Below, one piece after another: positions 6,071-11,250 of a stretch of DNA of 11,250 nucleotides; the stretch's first letter is position 1, and each line of letters starts with the position of its first letter. The position numbers were made by a program, and so were the translations under genes. Source of the DNA: Betaproteobacteria bacterium (lineage in GTDB: Bacteria; Pseudomonadota; Gammaproteobacteria; Burkholderiales; Casimicrobiaceae); assembly GCA_003153335.1 (NCBI GenBank), contig PLYG01000141.1, forward strand, positions 1 to 11,250, read 5' to 3'. The notes under the pieces are model-generated. The model saw only the letters and a program-made list of their open reading frames with translations, had not been told where the DNA came from and did no database searches.

Positions 6071-8380
6071 ATGGCGTCACCCCGCGCGTTTGCATGTGCG
6101 CTGTACTCGACAGGTTTCGCGCTTGGTGTTGGCTCTCTGATGATTCCGGTCGCAGCGGCGCAGCAAGACGTTGCCGCCCCGGAGGCGGGAACAAAAGTCG
6201 ATCGCACGCTGCACGCGCCCGACCCCAAGGCCCAGACCCCCCTGTTCTATCGCGCGCAGTCGATCGACGGCACCAGCGATAAGATTATCGAGGCATGGGG
6301 CGCGGTGGAACTGCGCGACCGCACGTACCGTTTCACGGCGGATTGGGCGCGCTACGACCTCGAAAAGGACGAAATCTGGGCCAAGGGCAACGTCAGCTTG
6401 CGCAGACTGTCCGACACGATCAGCGGTCCCGAGTTGCGGCTGAACCGCGACACCAATACGGGCTTTGTCAAGGAAGCCAGGTACGAACTCGGCCCGTCAC
6501 CGACCCGTCCGACCCAGTTCCACGCGCGCGGCAGCGCCGCGGAACTGATCCTGGCCGGCCCCGACCACTACCTGGCATCGGAGGCGACGTATACGACCTG
6601 CAACGCGAGCGACGAATGGCTGCTCCACATGAAGGAACTCGACATCGACCAAACGCGCCAGGTAGGCACTGCGCGCAACGCGGTCCTGTACTTCAAGGAC
6701 GTGCCGATCATGTACATGCCCTGGCTCGATTTTCCGCTGAATCGCGACCGCAAGTCGGGCTTCCTCGCACCGTCGTTCGGGAGCACGGGACGGCGTGGCC
6801 TGGAAATGACGCTACCCTACTACGTCAACATCGCGCCCAACTACGATGCGACGATCTCTCCGCGGGTGATGAGCAAGCGCGGCGTCGAACTGAACTCGCA
6901 GTTCCGCTACCTGTTTACAGGCGTGAAAGGGGAGCTGGATGCATCGTTCCTGCCGAACGACAGCCAGACCGGCACCGACCGCTACGGTTTTTCGTGGAAG
7001 CACGAACAGAGTCTGGCGTGGCTGCTCCCGGGTCTGGGCGTTTCCGCCAACATCAACAAGGTTTCCGACGATTTCTATTTCACCGATCTCTCCGATCACA
7101 TCAGTTCCACGTCGCAGACCAACTTGCCCCGCGAGGCCGCGATTACATACAACTTGCCGAACATCGGGTTCGCTGCGCGGGTGCAGCGGTTCCAGACCCT
7201 GCAGGATCCGGAGGCGCCCATCGTGCCGCCGTACGCCCGCACTCCGCAATTGCTGTTCAATGCGCAACGCCTAGACTTGGGCGGCTTCGACCTCACGATG
7301 CCCAGCGAATACGTGCATTTCACGCATCCCACGCTCCTCTCCGGCGACCGGGCAACGCTGTATCCGAGCGTTGCATACCCGATCAAGTGGGACGGATTTA
7401 CCATCACACCCAAGTATGGCTTCCACATGTCGCGCTACTTTGTCGACGACCCGAGCCGCGAACAACAGTGGATCAATCGGACCGTTCCCATCGCCAGCCT
7501 GGACGCCAGCGTCGTCTTTGAACGCGACGTCGACCTGTTCGGATCGTCCTATTCGCAAACGCTGGAGCCGCGGGCCTACTATCTGCGGATCCCCGCCCGC
7601 AACCAAACCTCCATCCCCAACTTCGACAGTGCAATTGCCGACCTGAGCTTTGCGCAGTTGTTCTCGGAGAATCGCTACACCGGCAGCGACCGGATCAACG
7701 ATGCCGACCAGGTCACGCTGGCGGTAACCTCGCGTCTGATCGATCCAAACACCGGCAACGAACGCCTGCGCGTGAGCGTGGGCGAACGCATTTACTTCAC
7801 CGATCAGGAAGTCACGCTCTTCGAAACGCCACGGACCAACCGGATCTCCGACGTGGTGGCGACCGCGACCGGGCGCGTTTCCGACGCGTGGCTGCTCGAC
7901 AGCGGCGTCCAGTACAGCCCCGACAACAAGCAACTCGAACTTCTGAACTTCTCGGTCCGCTACCAGCCCAGCCCCGGAAAATCCCTTAACCTGAGCTACC
8001 GCTATGTCAGGGAACTCCTGACTGCCGAGTCGGCCACCACCCAGATCAAGCAGGTCGACATCTCCGGACAGTGGCCGGTTACCTCGACTATCTACGCTCT
8101 GGCGAGATGGAATTACTCGCTGTACGACCACAAACTCGTGGAGGGCCTGCTCGGGCTTGAGTACAATGAGGGGTGCTGGACTTTCCGGCTAGTCGGCCAG
8201 CAGTTGGCGACGACCACCGCAAACCGGACCAACGCCGTGTTTTTCCAGTTGGAGCTGAACGGGCTGTCCCGGAAAGGCACCAACCCGCTCGATGCGCTGC
8301 GGCGGAACATTCCGGGCTATAGCAAGACTAACGATGCGGTTCCCGCGGCCGGACGTACCGATGACTGGTACCGGCCCTGA
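6071..8380 (+). CDS. lptD: LPS-assembly protein LptD
   Basis: LptD is the outer-membrane beta-barrel that, with lipoprotein LptE, inserts lipopolysaccharide into the outer leaflet. The protein has 769 residues. Residues 1-30 are a signal peptide ending VAAA. Residues about 55-200 form the periplasmic OstA/LptA-like beta-jellyroll (AWGAVELRDRTYRFTADWARYD, then IWAKGNVSL). The remainder is the barrel, with the conserved blocks VPIMYMPWLDFPL (211-223), RKSGFLAP (227-234) and LEPRAYYL (498-505). After the signal peptide only two cysteines remain, C177 and C702 (in NEGCWTF), which by position match the C173-C725 pair of E. coli. The ATG at 6071 is the only start giving a full signal peptide; it lacks a Shine-Dalgarno. 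surA begins 18 nt after its stop, indicating an operon. Confidence 0.97.
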   Translation: MASPRAFACALYSTGFALGVGSLMIPVAAAQQDVAAPEAGTKVDRTLHAPDPKAQTPLFYRAQSIDGTSDKIIEAWGAVELRDRTYRFTADWARYDLEKDEIWAKGNVSLRRLSDTISGPELRLNRDTNTGFVKEARYELGPSPTRPTQFHARGSAAELILAGPDHYLASEATYTTCNASDEWLLHMKELDIDQTRQVGTARNAVLYFKDVPIMYMPWLDFPLNRDRKSGFLAPSFGSTGRRGLEMTLPYYVNIAPNYDATISPRVMSKRGVELNSQFRYLFTGVKGELDASFLPNDSQTGTDRYGFSWKHEQSLAWLLPGLGVSANINKVSDDFYFTDLSDHISSTSQTNLPREAAITYNLPNIGFAARVQRFQTLQDPEAPIVPPYARTPQLLFNAQRLDLGGFDLTMPSEYVHFTHPTLLSGDRATLYPSVAYPIKWDGFTITPKYGFHMSRYFVDDPSREQQWINRTVPIASLDASVVFERDVDLFGSSYSQTLEPRAYYLRIPARNQTSIPNFDSAIADLSFAQLFSENRYTGSDRINDADQVTLAVTSRLIDPNTGNERLRVSVGERIYFTDQEVTLFETPRTNRISDVVATATGRVSDAWLLDSGVQYSPDNKQLELLNFSVRYQPSPGKSLNLSYRYVRELLTAESATTQIKQVDISGQWPVTSTIYALARWNYSLYDHKLVEGLLGLEYNEGCWTFRLVGQQLATTTANRTNAVFFQLELNGLSRKGTNPLDALRRNIPGYSKTNDAVPAAGRTDDWYRP

Positions 8381-8388
8381 CAAGATTC

Positions 8389-8392
8389 GAGG
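8389..8392 (+). promoter_or_regulatory. Ribosome binding site of surA
   Basis: GAGG lies 6 nt from the ATG at 8399 and only 3 nt from the ATG at 8396. The spacing favours the second of the two adjacent start codons. Confidence 0.6.
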
Positions 8393-8398
8393 TAGATG

Positions 8399-9745
8399 AT
8401 GCAAGATAAACTCATTCGCGCGACCGGCGCCATTGCCTTGGCGCTGACGCTTTGCGGCCTGGCGACGCTGGCGCTGGCGCAGGTCACGGCGCAGGCACCC
8501 GCTGCGACCCCGTCAAGTAAGGTCGAGACTCTCGATCGCATTGTCGCGATCGTCAATGACGAGGTGATCACCAAGTACCAGATGGACGACCAGAAGCGGC
8601 TGGTCATGGCTCAACTCAAGCGTCAGGGGACCGAGCCGCCCGCGCCCGATGTGCTGGAAAAACAGTTGCTGGAGCGACTGATTAACGAGCGCGCGCAACT
8701 ACAGTGGGCCAAGGACTCGGGTGTGCGCATCGACGACGCGCAAGTCGAACGCGCGATCGGGCGCATTGCCGAAGATAACAAGTTGACCAACGCGCAGTTC
8801 CTGGCCATGCTCAAACAGGACAACATTCCTTACGCCAAATTCCGCGAGGACCTGCGCGGCGAAATGATACTGGCCCGGGTGCGCGAGCGCGAAGTCGAGA
8901 ACAAGATCGCGGTCAGCGAGGCCGAGATCGACAACTACCTTGCCACACAGGCCACGCAGATCGGCAATCAGAAGGAATACCGGATCTCTCACATCCTGGT
9001 GCTGCTGCCCGAACAGGCCAGCGCCGAGCAGATCAATGCCCGCCGTTCCCGCGCCGAAGATGCGCTGAAGCAATTGAAGGAGGGCAAGGATTTTGCGCAG
9101 GTCGCCGCCGGCTACTCCGATGCGTCGGACGCCCTGCAGGGCGGCAGCCTCGGGTGGCGCGCGCATGGCCGCCTGCCGACGGTGTTTGGGGAGGTAGTGC
9201 CGAATCTCAAGATCGGCGAGACCAGCGAGATTCTCAAGAGTCCGAACGGATTCCACATCGTCAAGCTGCTCGAGGAGCGCTCCACTGGCGGCAAGACTGT
9301 GGTCGACCAGACTCGCGCCCGGCACATCCTGATCAAGGTCAACGAGATTGTTTCGGAAGCCGACGCCAAGGCCAGGATCGACCGCATCAAGGAGCGCATC
9401 GACCGCGGCGCCAAGTTCGACGAACTCGCCAAGCTCAACTCCGAAGACCTGAGCGCATCCAAGGGCGGCGACCTTGGCTGGCTGAGCCCGGGCGCGACCG
9501 TTCCGGAATTCGAGCTGGCGATGGGCAAGCTGCCGATCGATGGCCTGTCCGAGCCCGTGCGCACGCCCTTTGGGTGGCATCTGATCCAGGTTCTCGAGCG
9601 GCGCAAGGAAGACATCACGCTCGAAAAGTCGCGCGAAGCGGCGCGGGCTGCCATTCGCGCGCGGAAGAGCGAAGAGTCGTATCAGGACTGGCTCCGGCAG
9701 TTGCGCGACCGCGCCTACGTCGAGTACCGGCTGGAAGATCGCTGA
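8399..9745 (+). CDS. surA: Periplasmic chaperone / peptidyl-prolyl isomerase SurA
   Basis: SurA escorts unfolded outer-membrane proteins, LptD among them, across the periplasm to the BAM complex. From ATG 8399 it has 448 residues; an ATG at 8396 would add one Met. A signal peptide occupies about the first 27 residues (core IALALTLCGLATLALA, cleavage before Q). The N-terminal chaperone domain begins at LDRIVAIVNDEVIT and runs to about residue 180. It is followed by two parvulin domains, about 194-292 (YRISHILVLLP, GGSLGWRAHGRLP, FHIVKL) and 305-402 (RARHILIKV, GGDLGWLSPGATVPEFE, FGWHLIQVLER). A short C-terminal helix rejoins the chaperone core (ESYQDWLRQLRDRAYVEYR). This is the standard SurA layout at normal length. 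It sits 18 nt after lptD and 41 nt before pdxA. The cysteine in the signal peptide does not fit a lipobox. Confidence 0.96.
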   Translation: MQDKLIRATGAIALALTLCGLATLALAQVTAQAPAATPSSKVETLDRIVAIVNDEVITKYQMDDQKRLVMAQLKRQGTEPPAPDVLEKQLLERLINERAQLQWAKDSGVRIDDAQVERAIGRIAEDNKLTNAQFLAMLKQDNIPYAKFREDLRGEMILARVREREVENKIAVSEAEIDNYLATQATQIGNQKEYRISHILVLLPEQASAEQINARRSRAEDALKQLKEGKDFAQVAAGYSDASDALQGGSLGWRAHGRLPTVFGEVVPNLKIGETSEILKSPNGFHIVKLLEERSTGGKTVVDQTRARHILIKVNEIVSEADAKARIDRIKERIDRGAKFDELAKLNSEDLSASKGGDLGWLSPGATVPEFELAMGKLPIDGLSEPVRTPFGWHLIQVLERRKEDITLEKSREAARAAIRARKSEESYQDWLRQLRDRAYVEYRLEDR

Positions 9746-9786
9746 TCGTGGATGGCGCGCTCAATCCGCACGAGCACGCTTGAACC

Positions 9787-10755
9787 ATGCCGGCGCTTGC
9801 GATCACCGTAGGCGAACCCGCAGGCATCGGCCCTGAAATTTGCCTGCGCTTAGGCGAGCGTGCGTGGGCGATGCCGCTGGTGCTGATCGGCGACAAGACT
9901 GCGCTCGACGTGCGCGCCGCGGCGCTGGGATTGCCGGTGCTGCCCGAATTTCTGGCCGGCGACGCATCGCCCGAGCATCCGGTGAGCATCTGGAATCATC
10001 CTCTGCCCGAGTTCGTGATTCCCGGAACGCTCAATCCGCAGAATTCCCGAGAAGTCCTGTACACGCTGGACACCGCGATCCACGGCTGCGTTTCCGGCTA
10101 TTTCTCCGCCATGGTCACCGCGCCCGTGCACAAGGGCGCGATCAACGACGCCGGCATCGCGTTCACCGGTCACACCGAATATCTGGCCGAAGCCACCAAC
10201 ACCGAGCACGTGGTCATGATGCTGGTCGGCGGCGGGCTGCGCGTGGCGCTGGCCACCACGCACTTGCCGTTGAAGGATGTGCCTGCCGCGATTACCGCCG
10301 AATCGCTGATCAGCACGCTGCGGATCATCGAACATGATCTCAAGATAAAGTTCGGCATCGCCGCGCCAAAAATCGCCGTGTGCGGACTCAATCCCCACGC
10401 CGGCGAAGGCGGTTATCTCGGACACGAGGAGCAGGACGTCATCGAACCCGTGATCGACCAGCTTCGCGCAGACGGCATGCAGGTCTACGGCCCCTACCCG
10501 GCCGACACGATTTTCGTCCCCAAGCACGCCGACGAGTACGACGCCATCCTGGCGATGTATCACGACCAGGGATTGCCCGTGCTCAAGCGGGCGAGCTTCG
10601 GCAACGGCGTCAACGTCACGCTGGGGCTACCGCTGATACGCACGTCGGTCGATCATGGCACCGCACTCGACTTGGCCGGCACGGGCCGCGCTGATCCGGG
10701 CAGTTTGTTCGCTGCGGTCGAACTGGCGATCGATCTGGCTTCACGTACCGCGTAG
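9787..10755 (+). CDS. pdxA: 4-hydroxythreonine-4-phosphate dehydrogenase
   Basis: PdxA oxidises 4-phosphohydroxy-L-threonine with NAD(P)+ in pyridoxal 5'-phosphate synthesis. The product then condenses with deoxyxylulose phosphate through PdxJ. The length, 322 residues, is typical. Signature blocks are TVGEPAGIGPEI (7-18), TAPVHKGAI (111-119), the substrate-binding TGHTEYLAE (H129, T130), and the metal-binding histidines H159 (ATTHLPL), H204 (GLNPHAGEGGYLG) and H259 (AMYHDQGLPVLK). These are followed by GNGVNVTLGLPLIRTS and DHGTALDLAGTG. An in-frame TGA at 9781 leaves the ATG at 9787 as the first possible start; no clear Shine-Dalgarno is seen. The gene follows surA by 41 bp. Its TAG stop (10753-10755) lies inside the left arm of an inverted repeat. 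Confidence 0.98.
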   Translation: MPALAITVGEPAGIGPEICLRLGERAWAMPLVLIGDKTALDVRAAALGLPVLPEFLAGDASPEHPVSIWNHPLPEFVIPGTLNPQNSREVLYTLDTAIHGCVSGYFSAMVTAPVHKGAINDAGIAFTGHTEYLAEATNTEHVVMMLVGGGLRVALATTHLPLKDVPAAITAESLISTLRIIEHDLKIKFGIAAPKIAVCGLNPHAGEGGYLGHEEQDVIEPVIDQLRADGMQVYGPYPADTIFVPKHADEYDAILAMYHDQGLPVLKRASFGNGVNVTLGLPLIRTSVDHGTALDLAGTGRADPGSLFAAVELAIDLASRTA

Positions 10756-10783
10756 GATGGGTCGAGCGCAGCGACACCCATCA
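10749..10783 (+). repeat. Left repeat unit (35 nt), contains the pdxA stop codon
   Basis: Begins CGCGTAGGATGGG and ends CGACACCCATCA. Internally GATGGGT (10757-10763 region) pairs with ACCCATC near the end, giving a stem-loop with a small bulge. The TAG at 10753-10755 is the pdxA stop. Confidence 0.75.
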
Positions 10784-10876
10784 TGGCTGACAAGGCGCGA
10801 ACGGGCGACTCAAAAGGGGACGTAAGAGGAGAGGCGTGGTGCGCTGCCACGTCGTGTTGTGAGAACTGACATGACG

Positions 10877-10916
10877 TGATGGGTGTCGGCGCAAGCGCCT
10901 CGGCCCATCCTACGCG
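10877..10916 (-). repeat. Right repeat unit (40 nt), contains the recG stop codon
   Basis: On the minus strand it begins CGCGTAGGATGGG and ends CGACACCCATCA like the left unit, but is 5 nt longer in the centre. There it carries its own small palindrome, GGCGC-AA-GCGCC on the plus strand. The minus-strand TAG at 10912-10910 is the recG stop. Confidence 0.75.
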
Positions 10917-11250
10917 CGAATAAACTCTTCCTTTCCCCCCAACCACCGATCAAGATGCGCCTCGACCACCGCCGGCGCATCGCGCAACAATTCATCGGCA
11001 ACGCCGCGCGCAATCTCCAGCAACGCCGCATCTTTTTCCAGATCGGCGAAGCGCAGCAACGGCACGCCTGATTGCTTCGCCCCCAGCAGTTCACCAGGCC
11101 CACGTATCAGCAAATCCTGCCGCGCGATTTCGAAGCCGTCCGTCGTCTCGAAGATCACCTTCAGCCGCGCCTTCGCCACGGGATTGAGGTCTTCGCCGAA
11201 AAGCAGTACGCACATGCTCTCCGCGGCGCCGCGGCCGACGCGGCCGCGCA
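10910..11250 (-). CDS. recG: ATP-dependent DNA helicase RecG, C-terminal end (5' truncated by window edge)
   Basis: RecG is a superfamily 2 helicase that remodels stalled replication forks and branched recombination intermediates. The first complete codon is at 11248, and the last 112 residues are present. They open with RGRVGRG, the end of helicase motif VI (family QxxGRxGR), then AAESMCVLLF. The C-terminal block follows: TTDGFEIARQDLLIRGPGELLG, the RecG-specific GPGELLGxxQxG stretch, and a helical tail ending RWLGGKEEFIRA. The Met at 11215 is internal, since the frame stays open with matching family residues to the edge. Its TAG stop lies inside the right repeat unit. It is convergent with pdxA. 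Confidence 0.95.
   Translation of the reverse strand, partial: RGRVGRGAAESMCVLLFGEDLNPVAKARLKVIFETTDGFEIARQDLLIRGPGELLGAKQSGVPLLRFADLEKDAALLEIARGVADELLRDAPAVVEAHLDRWLGGKEEFIRA

Larger units (their letters stand above)
10749..10916. repeat. Inverted pair of REP-like palindromic repeats between convergent pdxA and recG
   Basis: Two related palindromic units face each other, separated by a 93-bp spacer (10784-10876). Read inward from each end, both start CGCGTAGGATGGG, keep CGAG, and end CGACACCCATCA. Each unit also folds on itself through GATGGG / CCCATC. The whole fills the gap between the genes and overlaps both stop codons. The form resembles REP/BIME-like or MITE-like dispersed repeats of proteobacteria. 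It could end or stabilise the two convergent transcripts. The spacer holds another possible hairpin (CGTGG 10835-10839 with CCACG 10847-10851) and the box AAAAGGGGACG. No transposase is present. Confidence 0.75.

Noticed and set aside
7271..8131. Long minus-strand open frame (286 codons) opposite lptD
   Set aside because: Shadow frame of lptD, with no ribosome site or family motif. The same holds for the antisense frames over surA (8699-9580) and pdxA (9850-10563).
8399..8480. Possible lipoprotein signal in SurA (cysteine in the signal peptide)
   Set aside because: The residue before the cysteine is Leu, which does not fit a lipobox, and a normal signal peptidase I site follows (ALA before Q).
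10810..10872. Short minus-strand peptide frame inside the repeat spacer
   Set aside because: About 20 codons with no ribosome site, located in a palindromic non-coding element.

Overview
The window is a GC-rich stretch of chromosome from a Gram-negative proteobacterium, most likely a betaproteobacterium. The gene content and neighbours support this: an NtrC tail convergent with exonuclease III, a DUF4124/glutaredoxin-like envelope protein, and a divergent amgK-murU / lptD-surA-pdxA block, which is also known in Pseudomonas. No genus can be named from the sequence. Almost all of it is core housekeeping DNA. I see no phage, integron, CRISPR array, rRNA or tRNA.

Layout. (1) Positions 1-248, plus strand: the 3' end of the nitrogen regulator gene ntrC. 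(2) Positions 357-5977, minus strand: a co-directional run, in order of transcription amgK, a small membrane-protein ORF, murU, prlC, a DUF4124/glutaredoxin-like exported protein, and xth. The first three overlap or nearly touch and look translationally coupled. The later genes are spaced by 30 to 96 bp. (3) Positions 5978-6070: a 93-bp divergent intergenic region with an AT-rich core, the likely promoter region for both arms. (4) Positions 6071-10755, plus strand: lptD, surA and pdxA. (5) Positions 10749-10916: a pair of inverted, palindromic REP-like repeats between the convergent genes pdxA and recG. (6) Positions 10910-11250, minus strand: the 3' end of recG.

How the genes work together. 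The two arms around the divergent promoter both serve the cell envelope. AmgK phosphorylates the anomeric carbon of amino sugars (MurNAc/GlcNAc) recovered from peptidoglycan, and MurU converts MurNAc-1-phosphate to UDP-MurNAc, which short-cuts cell-wall recycling. On the other arm, LptD is the outer-membrane LPS translocon and SurA is the periplasmic chaperone that helps fold LptD and other beta-barrels. PdxA (vitamin B6 synthesis) follows SurA, as in many proteobacteria. PrlC (cytosolic oligopeptidase), Xth (DNA repair), NtrC and RecG have no direct functional link to this block.

The most noteworthy points are three. The inverted repeat pair supplies the TAG stop codon of both flanking genes in mirror symmetry. 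An uncharacterised small membrane-protein ORF of about 82 residues lies between amgK and murU. LptD carries only two cysteines after its signal peptide, so at most one disulfide is possible. I found no convincing novel multi-gene system.
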